A stretch of DNA of 64,000 nt from Coriobacteriia bacterium. GTDB taxonomy: Bacteria > Actinomycetota > Coriobacteriia > Anaerosomatales > Anaerosomataceae. Below, piece after piece: positions 1 through 8,677 of the stretch. Within the stretch, counting starts at the first letter, position 1, and every line of letters begins with the position of its first letter. The notes under the pieces were generated by a model. That model was given only the letters and a program-made list of their open reading frames with translations. It did not search any database and was not told the origin of the DNA. The stretch lies in the NCBI GenBank assembly GCA_030651765.1, contig JAUSBY010000005.1, positions 310,001 to 374,000 of the forward strand. The letters run 5' to 3'. A program made the translations under genes and the position numbers.

Positions 1-1194
1 GGTCCCTCCCTGCTCCAGGACCACGGCCACGTCGGCCTTCGATGTGCGTGCCGCCCGCACCACGCGCACGATCTCGTACGACGTCCACGCTGGTGGAAGG
101 CTCGACATCGCCTTGTCGACATCGCGAGCAGGCACGGCGACCCAGTAGGAGTCCACCGCCTCGCCCGCACCGTACGCCTCCATCATCCCCAGCACGGTCA
201 TCTGCTGGGTGGGATAGCCGACGCCGTACAGGTACGCGCCCACGAGGATCCCGGCGATGACCACGACCACGGATCCCCACGTCACGAGCGTCAGCCACAG
301 CGGACGCGCCTGCCGCTCATCGAGTCGCTCGCGCCGCCGCGCATCCCGATCGGCCGCGCGCATCTCGGCATCGGTGATCGTGAAGAATCGCGACACGTCC
401 TCGGACTCATCGGCGTCGGGAACGGACGCGTTGCGCTCAGCTGGTTCGGAGAACGCCGGCGACATCTCCCCGGTAGACCACCCCTCGACACGATCTGAGC
501 CGCGATCCACCTTGAGACTCGACCGGTACGCGGCCTCCATCGCGGTCGTCAGGCTGTACCCGAACTCATCCCGCGCGCGCTCGAACGACGCGATCGCCAG
601 ATCGTGCATCCCGAGCGCTGCGTACGCCATGCCGAGGTTGGCCGCGGCGCGTCCACGACCCTTGTACCCGGGCATGTCGAGCGCCGCCCGGTACGCGCCG
701 ACGGCGTCTTCAGGACGCTCGAGGGCGATGAAGCACAGGCCGAGGTTGTTGAGGGCCTTGCCCGGATCGGGGTTCCGGTCGTCGAGCGCCGCCTTCCGGT
801 ACGCATCGGCCGCTTCCTCGAGCCGGCCCATCTGGTAGAACGCGCCCGCAAGCCCCTGCAGGGCCTTGTACCTGCCTGCGTAATCCCCATCGGTCAGCGC
901 GCGCTCGAACGCCGGAGCCGCCTCGGAAAACGAGCCGAGTGTCGCCCGTGCGGTCCCGAGGTTACACGCGACAGCGGACTCATCGCTGTACGTACCATCC
1001 TCCAGCGCGCGCTCGTACACAGCGCACGCGTCGTCAAAGCGCCTGAGCTTCATGAGCGCGTTGCCGGCCCGGTGGAACCCGTAGCCGCTGCCCTCGCTCC
1101 GGCCGGCTGTCGCGGCCAGGTACTCCCGTGCAGCCGTCGTCCAGTCTCCCGCCGCGTATGCGGCGTCGGCAGCGGCGATGCGCGTATCGTCCAC
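1..1194 (-). CDS. TPR-repeat membrane protein (3' end cut by window edge)
   Basis: The frame is open from a GTG at 1194 to the window edge (about 397 residues). A GAAGGGG ribosome site lies 7 nt upstream of the GTG. Residues 1-230 form tandem tetratricopeptide helices with the usual alternation of small and aromatic residues (for example around residues 46-65, 112-135, 146-170 and 184-206), followed by an acidic linker and one membrane segment at about 298-324. The C-terminal part after the membrane segment is soluble and unrecognised. It starts 12 nt after the peptidyl-prolyl isomerase stop and is probably cotranscribed with it. The TPR part should sit on the cytoplasmic side as a protein-protein scaffold; the partner cannot be read from sequence. 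The TPR call is firm, the function unknown. Confidence 0.8.
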   Translation of the reverse strand, partial: MDDTRIAAADAAYAAGDWTTAAREYLAATAGRSEGSGYGFHRAGNALMKLRRFDDACAVYERALEDGTYSDESAVACNLGTARATLGSFSEAAPAFERALTDGDYAGRYKALQGLAGAFYQMGRLEEAADAYRKAALDDRNPDPGKALNNLGLCFIALERPEDAVGAYRAALDMPGYKGRGRAAANLGMAYAALGMHDLAIASFERARDEFGYSLTTAMEAAYRSSLKVDRGSDRVEGWSTGEMSPAFSEPAERNASVPDADESEDVSRFFTITDAEMRAADRDARRRERLDERQARPLWLTLVTWGSVVVVIAGILVGAYLYGVGYPTQQMTVLGMMEAYGAGEAVDSYWVAVPARDVDKAMSSLPPAWTSYEIVRVVRAARTSKADVAVVLEQGGT

Positions 1195-1206
1195 GGTCAG
1201 CCCCTT

Positions 1207-1887
1207 CTATCGCTGGATGGTGATGGACTCGATCACGTCGCCGACCTGGATCGTGTCCACGACTTCCATCCCTGAGACGACCTGTCCGAACACCGTGTAC
1301 TGTCCGTCGAGGTGTGGCTGCGCCTCGAAGCAGATGTAGAACTGGGAACCTGCCGAGTCAACGGCCTGTGACCTGGCCATGGCGAGCGTTCCGCGCTCGT
1401 GAGTCCGGTCGTTGAACTCCGCCTTCTGCTTCCAGCCCGGTCCGCCCGTCCCCACTCCGGGGGCTCCGGCCATGACGTCGGCGGAAGTCAGATCACGTGT
1501 GAGCGGGTCGCCGCCCTGCGCCATGAAGCCGGGGATGACCCGGTGGAACTTGAGGCCGTCGTAGAACCCGTCGTCGGCCAGTTCTATGAAGCTCGCAACA
1601 GTGTTTGGGGCCACATCGGCGAAGAACTCGAGGGTGACCACACCCTTCGATGTCGTCATGACGGCAACTTCGGAACCGGTGACCTGGACGTCAGAGACGT
1701 GCATGGAATCCTCCTCGGGTGTGGGCTGGGGCTCGCTCACGGCGGCCGAGCCAAGCGGCGCATCGCCGTGCATCTGATCCGGCTCGCCTGCGTCTCGCGA
1801 TCCGGTCGAACAGCCGGCGATCGCCATCATGCCGACCAGAGCGAGCATGCCAAGAACGATCGGGCGGCGCATGGCAGACGACTTCAT
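1207..1887 (-). CDS. Cyclophilin-type peptidyl-prolyl cis-trans isomerase lipoprotein
   Basis: This 226-residue protein begins at ATG 1887, chosen because GAGAGGAAG lies just upstream and the N-terminus is then a lipoprotein signal: basic start, hydrophobic stretch and an IAGC lipobox at about residues 20-23. The frame is open further upstream but without signal-like sequence. Residues 60-226 are a compact cyclophilin domain with FHRVIPGFMAQGGDP, FNDRTHERGTLAMAR and GSQFYICFEAQPHLDGQYTVFG, which carry the catalytic Arg, Phe and Gln positions. It would catalyse proline isomerisation on exported proteins at the outer face of the membrane. It is divergent from the EF-G-like gene, so 1888-2160 should hold promoters for both. 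Confidence 0.92.
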   Translation of the reverse strand: MKSSAMRRPIVLGMLALVGMMAIAGCSTGSRDAGEPDQMHGDAPLGSAAVSEPQPTPEEDSMHVSDVQVTGSEVAVMTTSKGVVTLEFFADVAPNTVASFIELADDGFYDGLKFHRVIPGFMAQGGDPLTRDLTSADVMAGAPGVGTGGPGWKQKAEFNDRTHERGTLAMARSQAVDSAGSQFYICFEAQPHLDGQYTVFGQVVSGMEVVDTIQVGDVIESITIQR

Positions 1888-2160
1888 GGCTTCCTCTCGA
1901 GACCTGCACGAGCAAGCGGATGTCCGCGTGTCGGACCGCCCCATTCTAACAGTGGGGTCGGACCGCGTCAGCGTTCGTCGCACGGAGCCGGAAGAGCGTG
2001 TGCCTTGTGCTATCGTGTGCATCACGTCGCCGTCCTCCTTTGGCGGTCGGCAGACCGCGTGAACAGGGTCCAGACGCCGGACCGCTCCCGCGCCGCTCGT
2101 GACGCACGCACACCGGCATCCGGACCTGTGTACAGTCATCGGTTGGTTCGCGAGGAGGCG

Positions 2161-4230
2161 ATGCTCGTGGGAGCAGTCAGCACCGACAAGGTACGCAACG
2201 TCGTCCTGCTTGGCCATGGAGATGCCGGAAAGACATCACTGGCCGAGGCGATGCTCTTCATGGCAGGACAGACCAGCCGCCTCGGCAGCGTGGCCGACGG
2301 ACACTCCAACCTCGATTACGAGTCCGAGGAGGTCCGCCGCAAGATCACCTTGAACCTCACGCTCGCACCGGTCGAGCACAACGGGGTGAAGATCAACGTC
2401 ATCGACACCCCGGGTTACGCCGACTTCATGGGCGACGCGGTCGCCGGCATCGAGGCGGCCGAGATGGCGCTGTTCGTCATCGACGCGGTCGCCGGCGTGC
2501 AGGTCCAGACCCGCAAGCTGTGGAAGATCGCGACCGAGATGGGCATCGCGAAGTCCATCTTCATCAATCGCATGGACAAAGAGCACGCCGACTTCAACGC
2601 CGCGATGACCACGCTCGCCAGCGCGTTCGGACATCGAGTGGGCGCAGTGCAGCTCCCCATCGGACGCGAGGCGGACTTCAAGGGTGTCATCGACATCATC
2701 CGCATGAAGGCGTACCTGCACCAAGGTGAGACCGAGGAGATCGTCGACATACCGTCCGACATGGTCGACGCGGCAGAGGCCGCCCGCGACAAGCTCTGTG
2801 AGCTCGTCGCCGAGGCCGACGACGCCTTGATGGAGAAGTACCTCGAGGGCGACCGCCTGACCCAGGAGGAGCTCGAGACCCTGCTGGACAAGGCCATCGC
2901 GCAGGGGATATTCATCCCCGTCTTCGTCGGCTCGGCCACCACCCTCCAGGGGATCGAAGACCTGATGGATGACATCGTGACCTTCTTCCCGGAGCCCACT
3001 GCTCACGGCCCGCTCATGACGACCGATGGCCGAGAAGTACCGTTCTCGACCGGCGGCAACGTCGCGGTCCACGTCTTCAAGACGCTCGCCGATCCGTACG
3101 TCGGTCGCATCAACTTCGTGAAGGTCGTCTCCGGCACGCTCACACCGAGCTCCGAGCTCGTGAACTCCCGCACCGGGAAGAAGGAGCGCATCGCTCACGT
3201 CTTCAAGATGACCGGCAAGGAGACGACCGGCATCGACGGCGCACCCGCCGGCGACATCGCGATCGTCACCAAGCTCGCCGACACCCTCACCAACGACACC
3301 CTCTCGGCTGCCGGGGACGTCGCATTCGCGCCGCTGCCGGTGCCCGAGCCACTCTACCCCGTCGCCATCGTCGCCAAGACCAAGGCCGACGAGGACAAGC
3401 TCGGCACCGCGCTCAAGGCCGTCGTCGAGGAGGATTCCTCGCTCTCGCTGCGCCGTGACGAGGAGACCCATCAGACGATCGTCACTGCCCTCGGCGAGGC
3501 CGCGATCGACGTGCTGCTCGCCCGGCTCCGCGAGCGCTTCCACGTCGAAGCCGAGCTCGAGGACCTGCGAGTTCCCTACCGGGAGACGATCCGCAAATCC
3601 GCTCAGGCGCAGGGCCGACACAAGAAGCAGACCGGCGGCAGCGGCCAGTTCGCCGACTGCTGGCTGCGCGTCGAACCCAATCCGGGCGGCGGATACGAGT
3701 TCGTCGACGAGATCGTCGGCGGCAGGATCTCGAAGCCCTACATCGTCGCTATAGACAAGGGTGTCCAGGACACCATGACTTCGGGCGCGATCGCAGGCTA
3801 CCCGGTCCAGGACGTTCGGGTAGCCGTCTACGATGGCTCGATGCACTCGGTCGACAGCAACGAGATGGCCTTCAAGACCGCCGCCCGTATCGGCTTCCGC
3901 GCTGCCGCCGAGAAGGCGGACCCGGTCATCTTGGAGCCGATCGCCACCTTGACGATCGAGGTGCCCGACGAGCACGCCGGCTCGGTCATGGGCGATATCT
4001 CCTCGATCCGCGGCCGCATCCTCGGCATGGAAGCACCCGACGCGGGCATGCAGGTCATCCGCGCGCAAGCGCCGTATGCCGAGGTCGTGCACTACTCACC
4101 GCATCTGCGCTCGATCACGAGCGGCACCGGGACCTACACGATCACGATCGACAGCTACGAGCAGGTCCCCGGAGACATCCAGAAGCGGCTCGTCGACGAG
4201 TATCAGAAGGAACGTGCCGAGGGCCACTAG
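2161..4230 (+). CDS. fusA: Elongation factor G-like translational GTPase (EF-G2 type)
   Basis: The 689-residue protein begins at ATG 2161 behind CGAGGAGG. The GTPase domain has GHGDAGKTS (G1), DTPGYADF (G3), NRMDKE (G4) and a GSA motif (G5), followed by EF-G domains II-V. Two features set it apart from housekeeping EF-G: the P-loop begins GHGDAGKT rather than AHIDAGKTT, and the RGIT switch-I motif is replaced by RRKITLN. This pattern matches the EF-G-like/FusA2 paralogues of Actinobacteria and Thermus, whose role in translocation or stress is less well defined. No ribosomal-protein or tuf genes flank it, which also fits a paralogue rather than the str-operon copy. A strong hairpin follows the stop codon. 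Confidence 0.9.
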   Translation: MLVGAVSTDKVRNVVLLGHGDAGKTSLAEAMLFMAGQTSRLGSVADGHSNLDYESEEVRRKITLNLTLAPVEHNGVKINVIDTPGYADFMGDAVAGIEAAEMALFVIDAVAGVQVQTRKLWKIATEMGIAKSIFINRMDKEHADFNAAMTTLASAFGHRVGAVQLPIGREADFKGVIDIIRMKAYLHQGETEEIVDIPSDMVDAAEAARDKLCELVAEADDALMEKYLEGDRLTQEELETLLDKAIAQGIFIPVFVGSATTLQGIEDLMDDIVTFFPEPTAHGPLMTTDGREVPFSTGGNVAVHVFKTLADPYVGRINFVKVVSGTLTPSSELVNSRTGKKERIAHVFKMTGKETTGIDGAPAGDIAIVTKLADTLTNDTLSAAGDVAFAPLPVPEPLYPVAIVAKTKADEDKLGTALKAVVEEDSSLSLRRDEETHQTIVTALGEAAIDVLLARLRERFHVEAELEDLRVPYRETIRKSAQAQGRHKKQTGGSGQFADCWLRVEPNPGGGYEFVDEIVGGRISKPYIVAIDKGVQDTMTSGAIAGYPVQDVRVAVYDGSMHSVDSNEMAFKTAARIGFRAAAEKADPVILEPIATLTIEVPDEHAGSVMGDISSIRGRILGMEAPDAGMQVIRAQAPYAEVVHYSPHLRSITSGTGTYTITIDSYEQVPGDIQKRLVDEYQKERAEGH

Positions 4231-4254
4231 CCGCCCTGGCGCCGCACGCATGAC

Positions 4255-4289
4255 GAGAGGCCGACCCTCGATCGACGGGTCGGCCTCTC
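4255..4289. terminator. Hairpin terminator between EF-G-like gene and tRNA-Arg
   Basis: GAGAGGCCGACCC at 4255-4267 pairs perfectly with GGGTCGGCCTCTC at 4277-4289 around a 9-nt loop. It sits 24 nt after the fusA-like stop and downstream of the convergent tRNA-Arg, so it could serve both strands. The following T tract is weak. Confidence 0.7.
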
Positions 4290-4301
4290 GGCTTGTTGCG
4301 A

Positions 4302-4377
4302 TGGTGCCCTCTGTAGGATTCGAACCTACGACCTTCTGCTCCGGAGGCAGACGCTCTATCCCCTGAGCTAAGAGGGC
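4302..4377 (-). tRNA. tRNA-Arg (anticodon CCG)
   Basis: A full cloverleaf can be folded on the minus strand: acceptor GCCCTCT/AGAGGGC, D arm GCTC...GAGC, anticodon stem TCTGC/GCAGA with loop CTCCGGA (anticodon CCG), and T arm GTAGG-TTCGAAT-CCTAC. Discriminator A and an encoded CCA end the gene. It reads CGG codons. Confidence 0.97.
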
Positions 4378-4483
4378 AACGGGGGTGTCACGCCCGAGAA
4401 CAGTAGCACAGGCGTCCGGGTGTTTCCACCGGCGGTCCCGCCCGCTATCCTTGCCCCAACGCCCCCGTCGACAGGCGAAGCAT

Positions 4484-5383
4484 ATGACCCCCGGCAGAAT
4501 GCTTCTCATCGTCAATCCCACGGCTAACCATGGCGAGACCGAGACGGTCTTCCCCGCCATCGCCAAACTGCTGCAAAGCGTGGCGCACGACACCGTGTAC
4601 ACCACGCACACGGGCCACGCCGCCGAGATCGCCGCATCGGCCGCGGGATACGACACGCTGGTTGCCGTCGGCGGAGACGGGACAGTCCACGAGGTCCTCA
4701 ACGGCATCATGCAGCGCCCGGCCGACGACCGCCCGACGCTCGGCCTCATCCCTACCGGCAGCGGCAACGACACCCGGCGCACACTCGGCATCCCGACCGA
4801 TCTCACCGACGCGACGCTCACCCTGGCTTCAGGCGTGCGGCGCTCCTTCGACATCGGCGTGTGCAACGGCGTGTACTTCAACAACTCGTTCGCGGCAGGC
4901 CTCGATGCCCGCGTGACCGCCAAGGCGGTCGAGTACAAGGTCACCACGAAGCGCTCGGGCCTGTGGCTTTACCTCACCGCGCTGCTTCACGTCCTGTTCC
5001 ACGAGCTCTACCCCCACCACGTGCGCATCTCGTTCGACGGTGAGCCCGCGAGTGAGGTCGACCTTCTGATCGTGGCGGCGACGATCGGCCCGACGTACGG
5101 GGGCGGCTTCTACATCACCCCCGATGCGGTGCCCGACGACGGGCTGCTTGAGGTGTGCGTCATCGACCCGCTCTCGCTCCCGCAGGCGCTGATGCGGCTT
5201 CCATTCGTCATCTTCGGGAAGCACACGAGGATGCGGCCGGTCCACATGTCACGCCACGTCTCGATCACCGTGGAAAGCGACGATGCCATGCCGGCCCAGA
5301 TCGACGGCGAGGTCATGGTGGACCGACGCTACGAGATCGAGCTCCTGCCGGGAGCGATCGAGTGCATCGTGCCGGGGACGTGA
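4484..5383 (+). CDS. Diacylglycerol/sphingosine kinase-family lipid kinase
   Basis: The 299-residue protein carries the DAGK catalytic domain: nucleotide-binding GGDGTVHEVLNG and substrate-loop PTGSGNDTRRTLG, then the beta-rich C-terminal domain ending in a QIDGEVM-type motif. The family phosphorylates diacylglycerol or related lipids with ATP at the membrane (DagK/YegS/BmrU group). ATG 4484 is preferred; ATG 4499, just before LLIVNPTAN, is also possible because the ribosome site is weak. It is followed 5 nt later by plsY, so both genes may act in phospholipid supply. A second, diverged family member lies at 39729. The exact lipid substrate cannot be assigned. Confidence 0.88.
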   Translation: MTPGRMLLIVNPTANHGETETVFPAIAKLLQSVAHDTVYTTHTGHAAEIAASAAGYDTLVAVGGDGTVHEVLNGIMQRPADDRPTLGLIPTGSGNDTRRTLGIPTDLTDATLTLASGVRRSFDIGVCNGVYFNNSFAAGLDARVTAKAVEYKVTTKRSGLWLYLTALLHVLFHELYPHHVRISFDGEPASEVDLLIVAATIGPTYGGGFYITPDAVPDDGLLEVCVIDPLSLPQALMRLPFVIFGKHTRMRPVHMSRHVSITVESDDAMPAQIDGEVMVDRRYEIELLPGAIECIVPGT

Positions 5384-5388
5384 GGGCC

Positions 5389-6081
5389 GTGAACGCCGGA
5401 ACCCTCCTGTTCACAGCACTCGCCTCCTATGCTGTCGGGTCGATCCCGTGGGCGTACACGATCGTGCGCGCGGTGACCGGTGAGGACGTGACCGCGCACG
5501 GGACCGGCAACGTCGGCGCGATGAACGTGCGCCGCACGACCGGGTCCTGGGGCTGGTTCGCGGTCGCCATGGTGGCCGATGCACTCAAGGGAATCATCCC
5601 TGTGGCGATAGCGAAGAGCCTGGCGTTCGGTTCGCTCGTGACACCGGTCGGCGTGCTTATGCAAGGCTCGTCACCGGACGCGGCCACGCTCGGCCTCCTG
5701 CCGATGGCGGCTGTCGCAGGTTCCGTCCTCGGTCACAACTACTCGATGTGGCTCGCGATCAAGAAGCGGCGCTTCGTGCGGACCGGCAAGGGCCTGGCGA
5801 CCGGAGGCGGCGCACTGCTGTCCTACGACTGGCGCTACTGCCTTGCAGCCGTAGTCGTCGGGCTTGCGACCATCGCCGTGACGCGGTACATGATGGCCGG
5901 CCAGGTCGCCGCCGCAGCAACCCTTCCCGCGGCCGCCCTCATCGCGCGATCCCCAGACTGGCCGTTCGCGCTGGCCATGGGGCTCGTGGTCTATGCCGCG
6001 CACCATCGTCGCTTCGTCGGGCTGCTTCGCGGCCAGGAGCCGCAACTCTACATCCATGACCGCAGCGGGCCGAGGGGCTGA
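5389..6081 (+). CDS. plsY: Glycerol-3-phosphate acyltransferase PlsY
   Basis: The 230-residue, highly hydrophobic protein has the three PlsY motifs: GSIPW near the start, GTGNVGAMNVRRTTG around residue 40, and GHNYSMWLAIKKRRF followed by GKGLATGGG. PlsY transfers acyl groups from acyl-phosphate to glycerol-3-phosphate at the inner membrane, the first acylation in phospholipid synthesis. GTG 5389 is chosen because GGGGA lies about 10 nt upstream; an in-frame GTG at 5380 overlaps the previous stop but has no proper spacing. The glycine-rich motif 3 differs slightly from the common FKGGKG form. It is the second gene of the lipid-kinase/plsY pair. Confidence 0.9.
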   Translation: MNAGTLLFTALASYAVGSIPWAYTIVRAVTGEDVTAHGTGNVGAMNVRRTTGSWGWFAVAMVADALKGIIPVAIAKSLAFGSLVTPVGVLMQGSSPDAATLGLLPMAAVAGSVLGHNYSMWLAIKKRRFVRTGKGLATGGGALLSYDWRYCLAAVVVGLATIAVTRYMMAGQVAAAATLPAAALIARSPDWPFALAMGLVVYAAHHRRFVGLLRGQEPQLYIHDRSGPRG

Positions 6082-6112
6082 CGTCGCGGCTCGCGGACGA
6101 TCCGGACGTTCA

Positions 6113-6142
6113 GAAGGCCGGGCCGCTGTCGGCCCGGCCTTC
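6113..6142. terminator. Bidirectional hairpin terminator between plsY and ferredoxin
   Basis: GAAGGCCGGGCCG (6113-6125) pairs perfectly with CGGCCCGGCCTTC (6130-6142) around loop CTGT. It lies between two convergent genes and could stop transcription from either side. Confidence 0.75.
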
Positions 6143-6171
6143 CCACACGCAAGAACCGATCAGAACCGATC

Positions 6172-6348
6172 CTACTTGAGTTCGATGGCCTCGTTCGGAC
6201 ACACGTCCGCGCACGTACCGCACTCAGTGCAGTCATCCGGACGGGCGAGAACCGCGATGTCCTCGAGGTCCAGAGCGCTGGTCGGGCACTCGTCAACGCA
6301 GATGCCGCACGCGGTACACAGATCGGGATCGACGACCGGCTTACCCAT
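6172..6348 (-). CDS. 2[4Fe-4S] ferredoxin
   Basis: This 58-residue protein is a clostridial-type ferredoxin with two complete cluster motifs, CTACGICVDECP and CTECGTCADVCP, arranged with the usual internal pseudo-symmetry. ATG 6348 follows AAAGGA and gives a normal ferredoxin length; longer in-frame extension adds unrelated basic sequence. It would carry low-potential electrons in the cytoplasm. It sits 85 nt downstream of the BshC-like gene on the same strand and may be the last gene of that series; its redox partners are not evident. Confidence 0.95.
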   Translation of the reverse strand: MGKPVVDPDLCTACGICVDECPTSALDLEDIAVLARPDDCTECGTCADVCPNEAIELK

Positions 6349-6433
6349 GTTCTCAGGTCCTTTCGACGTCACAACGGTACCGCACCACTCGCGGTGCGGT
6401 GGCGTACATGATACCCACCGGACGACTCGTGTG

Positions 6434-7987
6434 CTACCGAACCTTGTCGGCGACCTCACGCGGGTCCCACAGACAGTAGGGATACGTTCGGTCGGTCAGG
6501 ACCGCCGACGCATCGCGTGCGGACCGCACGCGGCCGAGGGCCGAGCGTACGTCCTCGGTCAGCGGAGATAGCAGCGCGGCCAGCTCCGCGTTCACGTCCC
6601 GGATCGTCAGCCCGATCTCCTTGCGGTTCGCGCCGGGAGACGAGATCGCTGCAACTAGAGCGGCCTTGCGCGCGGCAAGATCCTCGGCGACGACACGCTC
6701 CCCGACTGTGTCGAACTCCACCTCACCGAGCACCTGGTCGGGGTTGTGCTCGATCCGGTGCAGTCTGTGTTCGAGTGCGGCCACCTCGGCATCGGTGGTG
6801 ATCGGACACCCGAGAGGAAGGAGCAGCGTCATCGACGTGACCACGAAGGCGGGCGGCTCGACGCCGTAGTACGCACGTACGATCGCATCCGTCACACGGT
6901 CATAGCGACCGCCGCCGGTGCCGTGGACGAACAAGTCGGATACGAACAGCCGCTCGAAGAGCGTGAGGGCCAGAGCCTTCGGTACGACGAGCAGGCCTTC
7001 AGCATCCAGTGCCTTCGCGGCGCTTTCGGCGCTCCGCCCAAGCGAGGCGACCACACCCGTGTCCCCGGCCCAGAGGCGCCGATCCTCGTCGACGAGAAGC
7101 CCGACGCGCGCTCCTGCGCGCAGGAGCCAGAAGGGTACTTCCGTCCGACCGTCAGCGAACTCCAGGTCGGGAAAGGGCTGAGCGACGGAGCGGGTTCCGG
7201 TCCGCTGCCGGTACTCGGCGAGTGCCGCGTTGGCGATGCCCCGGAACCGCTCGGCATCGGTCAGGATGGCGGCCGAGAACCGGCGCATAGCCGGAGTCAG
7301 CGCCTGGATCGAGACCGGCAGCTCGAGGTAGTCGGTCCCCGCGGGACGCTCGTACGTTCGCCGGGCGGCGGTCAGGAGCGAGCCAAGGTCGTCAACCCTG
7401 CCGCTCGCGTCCTCGAGAGCCTCGGCGAACACCGCGAAGTGCCGACCCAGGGCTGGTGCGGGCAGCGTTGCGAGCGCCGCAGCCGCCGCCTCTCGGAACG
7501 CCGCTCTGTGCGAGGCGTCCGGTACGGGCACCTGCGCGTACGCAGCATCCCCCGGCGCCTCGACGAGCGGGATCCGGCACACGCCGACCGTCGGCGTAAG
7601 GCACGGTGTGGTCAACTCGACGCGGCCGGCGGCATCGGTATCGACGACGATATCGATGCCGAGCGCCGGAAGCTCCTCGGACAGGCGCTGGACCACGAAG
7701 TCCTTCACCCACACGCCGGGGTGGAAGAGCTCCGGCTGATGGCCGGTCATCACGATCAAGTCGCCCGCCTCGCGCCGGGGGAGCACGACACCGATGCGAC
7801 TCGAATAGTCGCGCGCGGCCGCCACCGCATCGGCTCGCGCCTCCTCTCTGAGCGCGCGCATACCTGCCGGCCAGGAGCGAGCCGCAGTCGCGTTCTCGCG
7901 GGCGAGTGCCGCCCACGTCTCCAGCCGCGGCTCATAGAGGACTTCCCCATGCCCCCCGGGAGGGGTCTGTCGGTCATGAACGGGCAT
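6434..7987 (-). CDS. bshC: BshC-like putative cysteine-adding enzyme
   Basis: This 517-residue protein has the general length and layout of BshC (roughly 540 residues), the enzyme proposed to add cysteine to glucosaminyl-malate in bacillithiol synthesis. Visible hallmarks are TGHQPELFHPGVWVK near residue 80, the position of the BshC TGQQPGLF block, followed by a Rossmann-like core and a C-terminal coiled-coil region (about residues 420-490). It starts with ATG 7987. The BshB1-like deacetylase gene ends 9 nt upstream, so the two are almost certainly cotranscribed. Actinobacteria typically make mycothiol, so a BshC/BshB1 pair is unexpected here, and no BshA-type glycosyltransferase is present. 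Family membership is likely; the actual product is unproven. Confidence 0.68.
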   Translation of the reverse strand: MPVHDRQTPPGGHGEVLYEPRLETWAALARENATAARSWPAGMRALREEARADAVAAARDYSSRIGVVLPRREAGDLIVMTGHQPELFHPGVWVKDFVVQRLSEELPALGIDIVVDTDAAGRVELTTPCLTPTVGVCRIPLVEAPGDAAYAQVPVPDASHRAAFREAAAAALATLPAPALGRHFAVFAEALEDASGRVDDLGSLLTAARRTYERPAGTDYLELPVSIQALTPAMRRFSAAILTDAERFRGIANAALAEYRQRTGTRSVAQPFPDLEFADGRTEVPFWLLRAGARVGLLVDEDRRLWAGDTGVVASLGRSAESAAKALDAEGLLVVPKALALTLFERLFVSDLFVHGTGGGRYDRVTDAIVRAYYGVEPPAFVVTSMTLLLPLGCPITTDAEVAALEHRLHRIEHNPDQVLGEVEFDTVGERVVAEDLAARKAALVAAISSPGANRKEIGLTIRDVNAELAALLSPLTEDVRSALGRVRSARDASAVLTDRTYPYCLWDPREVADKVR

Positions 7988-7996
7988 CGGGTTCCC

Positions 7997-8677
7997 TCAT
8001 CGGAGTTCGAACACCGATGAAACGACGGGCGCCTCGAGTGCGAAGAACGGCTCCGCGGCGTCCACCCTGCCCAGAGCGCCCCACATCCTGGCGGTCTGCT
8101 CCATCACGTCGACGATCCCGGCGTTGGCGACGTTGTCCGCAAACTGCGAGCGATAGGCTGCGAGCGCGGTGAGCTTCACCTCGAGCGTGGAGGAGATGTC
8201 CACGAGGAAGGACGGCTCACGGACGAGCCTGAGGTGCACGGCCATGTAGCGGTAGACACGCGCCGGGTAGTGGGGCTTGCCGTGCATGTCGGTCTTGGTC
8301 AGTTTCGCGTAGAAGCGGGCCGCCTCCGCTATCCGCGAGGCCGCCAGATGGTCAGGATGCGCGTCCTCGGGATACGGCACGAACAGCGTCGAAGGACGCT
8401 CCTCCCGCAGCACCTGTGCAAGCACGAGACGAGCCTCCACGCTGTCGAAGAGGTAGCGGTTGGGCAGGTCGAGTGTCAGACGACGACAGCCGAGTACTGC
8501 GGCCGCCTCAGCCGCTTCGGCCATCCGGCGTTCGTGGGTGCCGTACGGCGTCGGCTCGCCGTCCGTCAGGTCGACGATCAGAACGTCGGCGCCACCCGCG
8601 ACCATCGTCGCCACCGTGCCACCCATCCCGATCTCGACATCGTCGGGGTGCGCCCCGACGCATACCGCGTCAGCCAT
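7997..8677 (-). CDS. bshB1: BshB1-like PIG-L/LmbE N-acetylglucosaminide deacetylase
   Basis: The 226-residue protein is a PIG-L-family zinc deacetylase. The metal site is visible as AHPDDVEIGMGGT near residue 10 (His and two Asp) and as EDAHPDHLAA near residue 115. The wording of the first motif and the LTDGEPTPYGTHERR block match BshB1, which removes acetyl from N-acetylglucosaminyl-malate. Mca and MshB of mycothiol metabolism are related alternatives. ATG 8677 is preceded by GAGGGCGGGA and overlaps the end of the glycosyltransferase gene by 8 nt. Together with the adjacent BshC-like gene this suggests synthesis or handling of a sugar-linked thiol. Confidence 0.75.
   Translation of the reverse strand: MADAVCVGAHPDDVEIGMGGTVATMVAGGADVLIVDLTDGEPTPYGTHERRMAEAAEAAAVLGCRRLTLDLPNRYLFDSVEARLVLAQVLREERPSTLFVPYPEDAHPDHLAASRIAEAARFYAKLTKTDMHGKPHYPARVYRYMAVHLRLVREPSFLVDISSTLEVKLTALAAYRSQFADNVANAGIVDVMEQTARMWGALGRVDAAEPFFALEAPVVSSVFELR

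Noticed and set aside
1399-2160. Upstream open frame extending the EF-G-like gene
   Set aside because: It lies antisense to the lipoprotein isomerase, has no EF-G similarity, and ATG 2161 has a good ribosome site and the correct N-terminus.
2236-4092. Long 618-codon open frame antisense to the EF-G-like gene
   Set aside because: Translation is low-complexity Asp/Gly/Leu/Val/Arg-rich, a shadow of GC-rich third positions; the sense strand has full EF-G motifs.
6746-8020. 424-codon open frame antisense to the BshC-like gene
   Set aside because: It is a mirror of the coding strand; no motif, no ribosome site, and BshC-like sequence is on the minus strand.
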